This document shows, one piece after another, positions 1 through 5,236 of a stretch of DNA of 5,236 nt. The stretch's first letter is position 1, and each line of letters begins with the position of its first letter. The stretch is from an uncultured Marmoricola sp. (lineage in GTDB: Bacteria; Actinomycetota; Actinomycetes; Propionibacteriales; Nocardioidaceae): the NCBI GenBank assembly GCA_937868455.1, contig CALMMO010000129.1, forward strand, positions 1 to 5,236. Reading direction: 5' to 3'. Both the position numbers and the translations under genes were made by a program. The notes under the pieces were generated by a model that saw only the letters and a program-made list of their open reading frames with translations, was not told where the DNA came from and made no database searches.

Positions 1-361
1 CTGACCCGAACTTCCAGATCGCAAACATCGCCAGCGATCCCTGCACCGAGACCATCGAGCGGATGCCGGAGTCGCAGGCTTCGAGTTCGATGCAGGCCAG
101 GCCGTAGTCGACCGCGCTCATGCCCGCGCAGCCATAGCCCTCTAGGTGCATGCCAAGCAGGCCCATGTCGCCGAAGCGCTTCATCAAGGCGCGGGGGTCA
201 TCGATGCGACCTTCTTCAAACCAGGTGGCGACCTTGGGCTCGATTTCTTGGGCGAGGCGGCGTACGGCGTCGCGAATCGCGCGCTCCTCTTCGGTGAGGA
301 AGTCATCAATCCCGGCGGGGTCGCTGGGGTTGAATGGGGGAAGGGTGCTGGTGGTGCTCAT
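1..361 (-). CDS. gcdH: Glutaryl-CoA dehydrogenase, N-terminal part (cut by window edge)
   Basis: This acyl-CoA dehydrogenase family flavoenzyme would oxidise and decarboxylate glutaryl-CoA to crotonyl-CoA in the cytoplasm, passing electrons to ETF. Only the first 120 residues are present, of about 390 expected; the rest lies left of base 1, so the FAD-binding middle domain and catalytic Glu are not visible. What is seen is the helical N-terminal domain: FLTEEERAIRDAVRRLAQE (about 21-39), the block GYGCAGMSAVDYGLA (75-89) and DSGIRSMVSVQGSL (97-110). The GYGCAG block and the DSGxRS motif are hallmarks of glutaryl-CoA dehydrogenases rather than generic acyl-CoA dehydrogenases. Arg101 aligns, from memory, with the Arg that binds the substrate carboxylate in human GCDH (Arg94). 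The ATG at 361-359 follows the CoA-transferase stop by 2 nt, with AAGGAG inside that gene's end, so the two are probably co-translated. A related dicarboxyl-CoA dehydrogenase is the main alternative. Confidence 0.9.
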   Translation of the reverse strand, partial: MSTTSTLPPFNPSDPAGIDDFLTEEERAIRDAVRRLAQEIEPKVATWFEEGRIDDPRALMKRFGDMGLLGMHLEGYGCAGMSAVDYGLACIELEACDSGIRSMVSVQGSLAMFAIWKFGS

Positions 362-363
362 CT

Positions 364-1491
364 CTACTCCTTGAATCTGCTGCGAATGTCTGCGGTGTGT
401 TCGCCCAGTGTGGGCGGTGGGGTTGGCGCGGGGAGGTCGCTTCGCGACCAGGTGATGGGGTGTCGGATCTGCTGGCTCTCGCCCACGTCGATCGTGGGGT
501 CCAGGCCAAGATCACGCGCCAAGCCGATGGCGGCAACGATGTCGTTGACCGGACCGGCAGGCACCCCGGCAGCGTCGAGCAAGGCGGTCCACTCCACGAT
601 GCTGCGAGCCGCCAACGCGGCCTCTAGGGCTTCCACCAGAGCGGGGCGGTTGGCGACCCGCGAGGGGTTCGTGGCAAATCGCTCGTCGCCGGCCAATTCG
701 GGTCGCTCAAGAGCCGCGGCGAGTCGGGCGAACTGGGTGTCGTTGCCGCACGCGATAGCCAGCGTGTCAGGTCCGCACTGAAATGTTTCGTACGGCGCGA
801 TCGACGGGTGCTTGTTGCCCATCCGAGTGGGAGCCGTGCCCGTGGTCAGAGTTGCGGAGGTCTGGTTCACCAACGAGCCGAGCAGGCTGGAGAGCAGGTT
901 TACCTCGACGCGTTGACCAAGACCAGAGGTGGCACGCTCGTGGAGGGCAGCGAGCACCGCGATCGTGGCGTCCTTGCCGGTGAGCACATCGACAAGTGCC
1001 ACGCCTGTCTTGGTGGGCGGCCCCTCAGGGAAACCGCTAATGCTCATCAAGCCACCGACGGCTTGCACCACGAAGTCATAGCCAGGCTTTGAGGCGCCGA
1101 GTCCACTGCCAAACCCGGTGATTGAGCAATAGATGAGTTGAGGATTGAGCGCGGCCATGGCGTCGTACCCAAGGCCCAGACGATCCAAGGTGCCCGTCAA
1201 GAAGTTCTCGACCATGACATCTGACTCGGCGATCAGCGCCTTGGCGATGCGCAGGTCGCCTGGATCACTCAGGTCGAGGGCGACCGATTGTTTGGAGCGG
1301 TTCACGCACTCGAAGTACGACGACGAATGCGCGGTCCAGGGCGGCCCCCACTGCCGAGTGTCATCACCCAGGCCGGGACGCTCGACCTTGATCACGCTCG
1401 CACCCAGATCGGCCAAGGTCATGGTGGCCAAGGGGCCAGCAAGCACACGACTGAAGTCGGCGACTTTGATGCCAGCGAGTGGGTGGGTCAT
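364..1491 (-). CDS. CaiB/BaiF (class III) CoA-transferase, probably succinyl-CoA:glutarate CoA-transferase
   Basis: This cytoplasmic enzyme moves CoA between carboxylic acids through an aspartyl-CoA thioester. At 375 residues it is slightly short for the family (about 380-430) but complete. Visible blocks are the N-terminal PLAGIKVADFSRVLAGP (4-20), LGASVIKVERPGLGDDTR (29-46), VNRSKQSVALDL (63-74), YCSITGFG (121-128), GYDFVVQAVGGLMSISG (137-153), GVALVDVLTG (163-172), GNKHPSIAPYETF (225-237) and the C-terminal AGVPAGPVND (308-317). Asp168 in the GVALVD segment is the likely catalytic nucleophile, matching Asp169 of formyl-CoA transferase. The stretch RVLAGP through GDDTRxWGPP is close to eukaryotic SUGCT as I remember it. 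The neighbouring glutaryl-CoA dehydrogenase makes glutarate the most economical substrate. Other dicarboxylates, or a formyl-CoA-transferase-like role, cannot be excluded. The ATG at 1491-1489 is preceded by AGGA (1502-1499) at 7 nt. It is probably the first gene of the operon. Confidence 0.9.
   Translation of the reverse strand: MTHPLAGIKVADFSRVLAGPLATMTLADLGASVIKVERPGLGDDTRQWGPPWTAHSSSYFECVNRSKQSVALDLSDPGDLRIAKALIAESDVMVENFLTGTLDRLGLGYDAMAALNPQLIYCSITGFGSGLGASKPGYDFVVQAVGGLMSISGFPEGPPTKTGVALVDVLTGKDATIAVLAALHERATSGLGQRVEVNLLSSLLGSLVNQTSATLTTGTAPTRMGNKHPSIAPYETFQCGPDTLAIACGNDTQFARLAAALERPELAGDERFATNPSRVANRPALVEALEAALAARSIVEWTALLDAAGVPAGPVNDIVAAIGLARDLGLDPTIDVGESQQIRHPITWSRSDLPAPTPPPTLGEHTADIRSRFKE
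367..372 (-). promoter_or_regulatory. Shine-Dalgarno of gcdH embedded in the upstream gene
   Basis: On the minus strand AAGGAG (372 to 367) lies 5 nt before the gcdH ATG. It falls within the last codons of the CoA-transferase, whose TAG stop (366-364) sits between the site and the start. This layout fixes the gcdH start and suggests translational coupling of the two enzymes. Confidence 0.8.
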
Positions 1492-1627
1492 GTAGGTGTC
1501 CTGGGCAAGTGAGGGTCCGATCAGGTTAGCGCGTGGAGGGGCTGTGCGTGATGCATGTCAACTGCTCTGACGAGGAGTTGGTGGCCCTGATCAGGCAGAC
1601 TGTCCTGTGACTTTGAAGGAGACAGCC
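1492..1627. promoter_or_regulatory. Divergent intergenic region between the glutarate operon and menB
   Basis: These 136 bp must hold the promoters of both the leftward CoA-transferase/gcdH operon and rightward menB. I see no convincing -35/-10 pair on either strand. The one notable element is a perfect 10-bp palindrome, CCTGATCAGG (1586-1595). Its right part, GATCAGG, recurs directly at 1519-1525, nearer the leftward gene. This could be a site for a shared regulator, but it is short and may be chance. An open frame starting with GTG at 1607 extends menB upstream but lacks its own Shine-Dalgarno. Confidence 0.45.
1616..1621 (+). promoter_or_regulatory. Shine-Dalgarno deciding the menB start
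   Basis: AAGGAG lies 6 nt before the GTG at 1628, an ideal spacing. The alternative in-frame GTG at 1607 lies upstream of this site and would place it inside the coding region. The shorter protein (273 residues, beginning [10 protein letters not shown]) is therefore preferred. Confidence 0.85.
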
Positions 1628-2449
1628 GTGACCGAGTGGATCGCCCAGGGCGACTACAGCGACATTCGCTACGAAACGACCGCTGATGGCATCGCCAAGA
1701 TCACCATCAACCGCCCCGAAGTTCACAACGCATTCCGGCCCCAGACGCTCATGCAGGTGTCAGAGGCACTGACTCTGGCTCGTGAAGACGAGAGTGTCGG
1801 CGCGATCATCTTGACCGGTGCTGGCGACAAGGCGTTCTGCTCCGGTGGAGACCAGCGCGTGCGCGGCGACACGGGCTACCAAACCGAGCCGGGCAAGACC
1901 GGTCGTTTCCACGTGACTGACCTGCACATTCAGATGCGCCGTTGCCCCAAACCGATCGTGGCTATGGTCGCGGGCTGGGCGATTGGTGGCGGTCACGTGC
2001 TGCACCTGGTCTGTGACCTCACGATTGCTGCGGACAATGCGATCTTCGGCCAAGTTGGCCCGAAGGTGGGCTCGTTCGACGGCGGCTTTGGTGCCAGCAT
2101 CCTCAGCGACTTGGTTGGTCCCAAGAAGGCCAAGGAGATCTGGTTCCTGTGTCGCCAGTACGACGCACAGCAGGCGATGGATATGGGCTTGGTGAACACC
2201 GTCGTGCCTCTGGCAGAGCTGGAGGCGACCACGGTGCAGTGGTGCCGCGAAATGCTGGAGCTCTCTCCGTTTGCGCTGCGTCTTCTCAAGGCCAGTTTCC
2301 ACGCAGCCGAGGATGGCTATGCCGGCTTGCAGCAGTTGGCTCACGACACCAACTTGTTGTTCTACGGAGCGCCCGAGGCCCAAGAGGGGCGCGAGGCGTT
2401 TAAGGCCAAGCGCAAGCCAGATTTCGCGAAGTTCCCGCGTCGCGCGTAG
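1628..2449 (+). CDS. menB: 1,4-dihydroxy-2-naphthoyl-CoA synthase (MenB), type I
   Basis: This crotonase-fold enzyme of menaquinone synthesis closes the second ring of o-succinylbenzoyl-CoA to give 1,4-dihydroxy-2-naphthoyl-CoA. The 273 residues are full length (E. coli 285). Seen are the N-terminal [16 protein letters not shown] (25-40), the oxyanion-hole and MenB signature [11 protein letters not shown] (71-81), the second glycine loop AIGGGH (118-123), [12 protein letters not shown] (144-155) with the catalytic-type Asp151, [24 protein letters not shown] (171-194) and the C-terminal [10 protein letters not shown] (261-270). Relative to E. coli numbering there is a constant offset of 12: Gln142, Gly144 and Trp172 match the bicarbonate-binding Gln154, Gly156 and Trp184 of type I enzymes. 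BadI, the ketocyclohexanecarboxyl-CoA hydrolase of the same family, was considered because of the catabolic neighbours. It has GSVDPG and lacks QxVRGD, so MenB fits better. No other men gene is in view. Confidence 0.93.
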   Translation: MTEWIAQGDYSDIRYETTADGIAKITINRPEVHNAFRPQTLMQVSEALTLAREDESVGAIILTGAGDKAFCSGGDQRVRGDTGYQTEPGKTGRFHVTDLHIQMRRCPKPIVAMVAGWAIGGGHVLHLVCDLTIAADNAIFGQVGPKVGSFDGGFGASILSDLVGPKKAKEIWFLCRQYDAQQAMDMGLVNTVVPLAELEATTVQWCREMLELSPFALRLLKASFHAAEDGYAGLQQLAHDTNLLFYGAPEAQEGREAFKAKRKPDFAKFPRRA

Positions 2450-2461
2450 CAAATCCGAGTG

Positions 2462-2469
2462 TGACGTTC
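2462..2469 (+). repeat. Extra half-site TGACGTTC, two helical turns before the palindrome
   Basis: TGACGTTC here is repeated exactly at 2482-2489, a spacing of 20 bp (about two DNA turns), and recurs inverted (GAACGTCA) at 2503-2510. The bases that would complete a second FNR-like half are absent here (GAAAG instead of ATCAA). It can only be a half-site or a decayed third operator. Confidence 0.45.
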
Positions 2470-2480
2470 GAAAGAAGGGC

Positions 2481-2511
2481 TTGACGTTCATCAACAATTG
2501 ATGAACGTCAA
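2481..2511. promoter_or_regulatory. Perfect 31-bp inverted repeat made of two FNR-box-like sites
   Basis: The left arm TTGACGTTCATCAA (2481-2494) and right arm TTGATGAACGTCAA (2498-2511) are exact reverse complements separated by CAA. Each arm alone has the form TTGA-N6-TCAA and matches the FNR consensus TTGAT-N4-ATCAA at 9 of 10 defined positions. The two sites are centred 17 bp apart. The Crp/Fnr-family gene that starts 70 bp downstream carries the ExxSR recognition residues expected for such a site, so autoregulation is the simplest reading. As RNA it could fold into a 14-bp hairpin, but no U-run follows (ATTACTGGG), which argues against a terminator. Confidence 0.7.
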
Positions 2512-2570
2512 TTACTGGGTGCCAAATCGGACAAATTGGCGGCAGGGTTGTTTACCTTTTCTCTGTCACG

Positions 2571-2575
2571 GGAGG
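2571..2575 (+). promoter_or_regulatory. Shine-Dalgarno deciding the Crp/Fnr gene start
   Basis: GGAGG lies 6 nt before the ATG at 2582. In-frame starts further up (TTG 2498, ATG 2501) lie inside the palindrome and have no ribosome binding site. The residues they would add (including Cys, Trp and Pro runs) do not look like Crp-family sequence. Confidence 0.8.
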
Positions 2576-2581
2576 GTGGAC

Positions 2582-3277
2582 ATGAGGATTGAACCTGCGC
2601 AGCACACGCATCGCGCGATGTTGAGAGAACACTTTGAGCGACTGGTTGGGCTGAAGAATCTCAGCATGGACAGCCTGGAGGTTGCCCTTGTGCGCATGAG
2701 CGCACGTGAGACTCTGATCGCGCCTGGTGCGAGGCACCCCTATCTCTACATCGTGCTCGAGGGCATCATGCGGGTAGCGGTGACCACCGAAGATGGCGCT
2801 GAACGCGTCACGCACTTGGTGGAGCGCGGTCAAACTCTGGCGGTGCCGATGATGTATCGCTCGGCATGGATGGGCAATGTCCAGGAGCGGACTCCGGCAG
2901 TCTCGCAGGTGCTAGACGAGCACCTGTCGGGACCGCCGCCGTACCTGGTGAGTTCGTTGAAGGCCGCAACGATGTTGCGAGTTTCTTATGAGCAGTTAGA
3001 GCGACTGGCCGCCAATGACGGCGCCTGGGCGGCTGTGCTGGTCCATCACCTCACCGTGTTCGCGGCGGTGACCGAGGCTCGCAACATCGACTTGTTGACC
3101 TTGAATCCTGAGCGGCGCTACCACAAGTTCATGAAGCGTCGGGGGCACTTGGTGGGGCAGGTGCCCAAGAAGGACATTGCCTCGCTGCTTGGCATCACGC
3201 CAGAGTCATTGAGCCGTATCCGGGCACGCACGGCCGACCCGATCGCCCCAGTCAAGGGGTTGCGCCGGATTTCCTAA
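2582..3277 (+). CDS. Crp/Fnr-family transcriptional regulator with FNR-type recognition helix, no cysteines
   Basis: This cytoplasmic dimeric DNA-binding regulator has 231 residues, typical for the family. The N-terminal effector domain is a cyclic-nucleotide-binding-like beta-roll (about 30-135), with RETLIAPGARHPYLYIVLEGIMRV (42-64) as its clearest part. The region where CRP has its phosphate-binding cassette (about 82-112) lacks the GE...RxA pattern, so cAMP binding is doubtful. A long dimerisation helix follows (about 136-168). The C-terminal winged helix has LNPERRYHKFM (174-184), VPKKDIASLLGITPESLSRIRAR (194-216). Glu208, Ser211 and Arg212 form the ExxSR pattern, almost position for position with E. 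coli FNR (Glu209, Ser212, Arg213). There is no cysteine in the protein, so it cannot carry the FNR 4Fe-4S cluster; its signal is unknown. A matching FNR-like twin site lies upstream at 2481-2511. The regulator follows menB and precedes another regulator gene. Confidence 0.88.
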   Translation: MRIEPAQHTHRAMLREHFERLVGLKNLSMDSLEVALVRMSARETLIAPGARHPYLYIVLEGIMRVAVTTEDGAERVTHLVERGQTLAVPMMYRSAWMGNVQERTPAVSQVLDEHLSGPPPYLVSSLKAATMLRVSYEQLERLAANDGAWAAVLVHHLTVFAAVTEARNIDLLTLNPERRYHKFMKRRGHLVGQVPKKDIASLLGITPESLSRIRARTADPIAPVKGLRRIS

Positions 3278-3432
3278 CGGGCGTTCTAGGGCACGGCCAT
3301 GGACAATTTCTTTGTCCGAGTTGTACCGATGTGCAAGACATTGTGTCCTGACTGTGGTTGTCTTTCCCGGTCTGAAGGGTGCGGGCTCGGAAGACTCGGT
3401 CGGGGGATCGGCACTACTCGGATGGTGAGCTG
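3278..3432. promoter_or_regulatory. Gap between the two regulator genes
   Basis: These 155 bp hold the palindrome at 3301-3317 and a smaller one, GACA-TTG-TGTC (3337-3347), which repeats part of its half-site. I see no T-tailed terminator hairpin and no clear -35/-10 pair. The final 60 bases are GC-rich with scattered CTCGG repeats (3386, 3395, 3417) that I do not interpret. Confidence 0.4.
3301..3317. promoter_or_regulatory. Palindrome GGACAA-N5-TTGTCC, candidate operator
   Basis: GGACAA (3301-3306) and TTGTCC (3312-3317) are perfect inverted arms around TTTCT. It lies 24 bp past the Crp/Fnr stop and about 115 bp before the ATPase-regulator start. TTTGTCCGA at 3311-3319 is the reverse complement of TCGGACAAA at 2527-2535, upstream of the Crp/Fnr gene. 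One factor could therefore bind in front of both regulator genes. This is not an FNR-box pattern, so a different protein is more likely. A short 6-bp arm leaves chance possible. Confidence 0.5.
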
Positions 3433-5236
3433 ATGGAGTCCCAGGTCGTACTTGGCCGACGACGGCTACTCGACCACCTCCTGCGCGCGGTGCGTGGAGG
3501 GAGTGTCGTCAGTGTTGAAGGTCCCGCTGGCTACGGCAAATCCACACTCATTGGTCGATGGTCGCTTGAAGCCGAGATTGCGATGGTCTCGATCACGATC
3601 TCTCCGCAGTACGACGACGACGTCGCACTGGGTCGTGCGCTTGGAGAAGAACTCCTTACCCTCGACGACGATCCCGAGAGCCCGCTTCGCGAACTCCTCA
3701 CCGGTTCATTCGAGGTAGCACGGCACTTCATGCCAGTGTTGCTGAAATGGTTGGCACGCCACAGAGTGCTGGTGGTTTTCGACGATGTGCATCTGCTCAC
3801 CGACCCCGGCTCGATCGCCTTGGTGCAGACCCTGGTGACTCACACCCCGGCACCCTCGATCCTGGTGCTATCGGGGCGAAGCCTCCCAGCCGTCAAACTC
3901 GGTCGTGCGGGCGTGCAAGGCAGGCATGTGCACCTGAACGCGCGCAATCTCGAACTCACTGCCGAGGACTTGAAGGGGGATCCTGAAGCGGGGCTGGCCC
4001 CTGACGTGGTCGACGAGATCATTGCGGCCGCCGGAGGTTGGCCTGCTGGCATCTCCTTGTCGCTAGCAGCGCGCCGGGTCGTGGGTAGTGGTGGCGAGTC
4101 AGAGCTTCCGCAGACCCTGAGTGACTACGTCAACGAAGAAGTGCTGGGCTCCTTGAGCGACAAGCAACGACGATTCTTGGGCGAAGTCGCGATCACGGGA
4201 CCCCAAAATGCTCGTGCCCTTGATGCCGCAAGAGGCCGCACCGACTCCGCCGAGATGATCGCGGGCTTACGCCGCGATCCGATCCCCATGGTCCGTGCGG
4301 GCGTGGATTGGATCGGGGTTCATGCCATTTTGGGTGCGCAAGTGCGTGCACAGTTGATCCAGGACGATTCAGAGCACCGCGTTCGCCTACTTCGCAGACT
4401 GGCTGAGCACCTTGAAGCCCAAGGCGATGTCGGCGCTGCGTTCGACGTGCTGGGGTTGCTCGGTGACCATGCGCGGTCGACTGCCTTTGTGGAACTGCAT
4501 GGCCCACTGCGGATCATGGGTGGCGACTTTGCCCTGCCGGCTCAATGGATGCGTCGCCTGGCCAAGTGCCACGACGGACTCTCTCCTTCGCTTCAATTGC
4601 TCCGCGCCTCGACCATCGCCATGGAGGGCAAGACTGATTCGGCTAGTGCTTGGTACGAATTGCTTGCTTCTGAGGCGTTCACAGCGGAGGGGTTTGAGAA
4701 GGATCCGGCCTTTGCCGCTCGCCTTGGCATCGCCTTTGACTCCATCGACATGCCGCGGCCCTTCGACATTGAAGTGCCCCCGGTGCCGCCAGGTGACGGG
4801 TGGGGACTGGGGCCTCAGATCATGCGATCGAGTCGCCGCGCCTTCACCGGTGATCTCGAGGGAGCGGCGAGTATCCTCCGGGCACTTGAGGTCTACAGCG
4901 CGCCCTACGCTCTGGCGGAGGTGTGGCGCGCCGGGCAATTGGCCTGGGTGCTGCGTGAGCTAGGTGAGGTTGAGTCAGCCCAGCGCGTTGTCAGGGCCGC
5001 CGAACCTGGTTGGCTCGCGGCGAACCTCGACCGCAATCCCACGACTTGTCAGTATCAGTGCCTACTGGCGATGGCTGCGCTCGACGAAGGCGATCTTGAA
5101 GTTGGTCGAGCACACTTTAACGGCGCACGAGTGAAAGCCAGCGAACTGCAAGGCGGTATCGCTCAGGAGCGGTTCTTGGCCTGCATGCTGTTGGGCTCGT
5201 TGGCGCGGCAGTTGGGAGATTCTGGCTGCGATGAAG
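3433..5236 (+). CDS. MalT/LAL-type STAND ATPase transcriptional regulator, N-terminal 601 residues (cut by window edge)
   Basis: MalT and LAL proteins are large signal-binding, ATP-dependent activators that oligomerise and bind DNA through a C-terminal LuxR-type helix-turn-helix. Seen are LGRRRLLDHL (7-16), a Walker A GPAGYGKST (30-38, Lys36), a Walker B VLVVFDD (112-118, Asp117/Asp118) followed by VHLL, a sensor-like LVLSGR ending at Arg149 (most relatives have SR or TR here), AAGGWPAGISLSL (199-211) and YVNEEVLGSLSDKQRRFL (232-249). A winged-helix-like part reaches His297 and LRRLAEHLEAQGDVGAAFDVL (320-340). The rest is a helical, Ala/Leu-rich repeat region, probably the TPR-like sensor. 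Relatives are about 850-950 residues, so the LuxR domain, if present, lies past the window; without it the protein could be another STAND ATPase. The ATG at 3433 has only a weak GGTGA (3424-3428) before it. An in-frame GTG at 3379 would add residues that do not resemble the family. Confidence 0.87.
   Translation, partial: MESQVVLGRRRLLDHLLRAVRGGSVVSVEGPAGYGKSTLIGRWSLEAEIAMVSITISPQYDDDVALGRALGEELLTLDDDPESPLRELLTGSFEVARHFMPVLLKWLARHRVLVVFDDVHLLTDPGSIALVQTLVTHTPAPSILVLSGRSLPAVKLGRAGVQGRHVHLNARNLELTAEDLKGDPEAGLAPDVVDEIIAAAGGWPAGISLSLAARRVVGSGGESELPQTLSDYVNEEVLGSLSDKQRRFLGEVAITGPQNARALDAARGRTDSAEMIAGLRRDPIPMVRAGVDWIGVHAILGAQVRAQLIQDDSEHRVRLLRRLAEHLEAQGDVGAAFDVLGLLGDHARSTAFVELHGPLRIMGGDFALPAQWMRRLAKCHDGLSPSLQLLRASTIAMEGKTDSASAWYELLASEAFTAEGFEKDPAFAARLGIAFDSIDMPRPFDIEVPPVPPGDGWGLGPQIMRSSRRAFTGDLEGAASILRALEVYSAPYALAEVWRAGQLAWVLRELGEVESAQRVVRAAEPGWLAANLDRNPTTCQYQCLLAMAALDEGDLEVGRAHFNGARVKASELQGGIAQERFLACMLLGSLARQLGDSGCDE

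Larger units (their letters stand above)
2450..2581. promoter_or_regulatory. Regulatory gap upstream of the Crp/Fnr gene
   Basis: These 132 bp between menB and the regulator gene hold a perfect long palindrome (2481-2511), a partial extra half-site (2462-2469), a loose inverted repeat GCCAA-N10-TTGGC (2521-2540) containing TCGGACAAA, and the ribosome binding site. No U-tract follows any hairpin, so I see no intrinsic terminator for menB. No promoter hexamers stand out. A site centred at 2504.5 in the class II position (-41.5) would place transcription start near 2546, which is an inference only. Confidence 0.5.

Noticed and set aside
146..781. A 211-codon open frame on the plus strand across the gcdH/CoA-transferase junction
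   Set aside because: It is antisense to two clearly recognisable enzymes and its translation (rich in Arg, Ala, Ser) resembles no family. High-GC DNA gives such mirror frames.
1628..2449. BadI (2-ketocyclohexanecarboxyl-CoA hydrolase) as the identity of the crotonase-family gene
   Set aside because: The catabolic neighbours made it tempting, but the GGDQRVRGD and GSFDGG motifs and the C-terminal RKPDFAKF are those of MenB.
1760..2497. A 245-codon open frame on the minus strand opposite menB
   Set aside because: menB on the plus strand is conserved end to end. The antisense product has no recognisable motif, and its start falls inside the palindrome without a ribosome binding site.
2481..2511. 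The long palindrome as a Rho-independent terminator of menB
   Set aside because: The stem is AT-rich rather than GC-rich and no U-run follows on the plus strand. On the minus strand the following bases are only partly T-rich and no gene ends there. The FNR-box content of each arm explains it better.
2498..2581. An N-terminal extension of the Crp/Fnr protein by 28 residues, with two cysteines
   Set aside because: The starts at 2498 and 2501 lack a Shine-Dalgarno and overlap the operator-like palindrome, whereas ATG 2582 has GGAGG at ideal spacing and gives a normal family length.
3386..3421. Three CTCGG repeats before the ATPase-regulator gene
   Set aside because: The units are only 5 bp, unevenly spaced, and expected by chance in GC-rich DNA.
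3379..3432. GTG at 3379 as the start of the ATPase regulator
   Set aside because: It is in frame, but its purine-rich stretch abuts the codon with no spacer, and the added residues (Arg/Asp/Ser-rich) do not match the usual short lead-in before the GRRRLL segment.
4387..4963. Two overlapping 183-codon frames, one on each strand, inside the ATPase-regulator gene
   Set aside because: Both are out of frame with the uninterrupted 601-residue LAL-like reading frame, which carries the Walker motifs and continues to the window end.

Overview
The window looks like chromosomal DNA of a moderately high-GC bacterium, most likely an actinobacterium. The grounds are the base composition, GTG start use, a large MalT/LAL-type ATPase regulator and a glutarate/acyl-CoA catabolic cluster. 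The phylum is an inference: nothing here (no rRNA, no diagnostic marker) fixes it. The MenB protein is of the bicarbonate-dependent type I, unlike the type II enzyme I know from Mycobacterium. There are five protein-coding genes, two of them cut by the window edges. I see no RNA genes, mobile elements or CRISPR.

Minus strand, 1-1491: a tight two-gene operon. It is transcribed leftwards from about 1491: first a class III (CaiB/BaiF) CoA-transferase closely resembling succinyl-CoA:glutarate CoA-transferase, then, 2 nt after its stop, the N-terminal 120 residues of a glutaryl-CoA dehydrogenase. Together they would turn glutarate into glutaryl-CoA and then crotonyl-CoA, the end of lysine, tryptophan or dicarboxylate breakdown.

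Plus strand, 1628-5236: three rightward genes. First is a complete menB (1,4-dihydroxy-2-naphthoyl-CoA synthase, menaquinone synthesis), divergent from the glutarate operon across a 136-bp gap. Next is a complete Crp/Fnr-family regulator with an FNR-type recognition helix (ExxSR) but no cysteines. Last is the N-terminal 601 residues of a MalT/LAL-like STAND ATPase regulator that runs off the window.

The most interesting signal lies in the 132-bp gap between menB and the Crp/Fnr gene. It is a perfect 31-bp inverted repeat (2481-2511) with 14-bp arms. Each arm on its own is a 9-of-10 match to the FNR box TTGAT-N4-ATCAA. The gene just downstream encodes a protein whose recognition helix carries exactly the three residues that FNR uses to read that box. 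This suggests an autoregulatory twin operator for a cysteine-less, and so probably not Fe-S-based, FNR-like protein. A second palindrome, GGACAA-N5-TTGTCC, lies between the two regulator genes, and part of it recurs upstream of the Crp/Fnr gene.

Working picture (inference): a redox- or metabolite-responsive regulatory pair sits beside a quinone-biosynthesis gene and a glutarate catabolic operon. Only the gene order and the DNA sites support this link.
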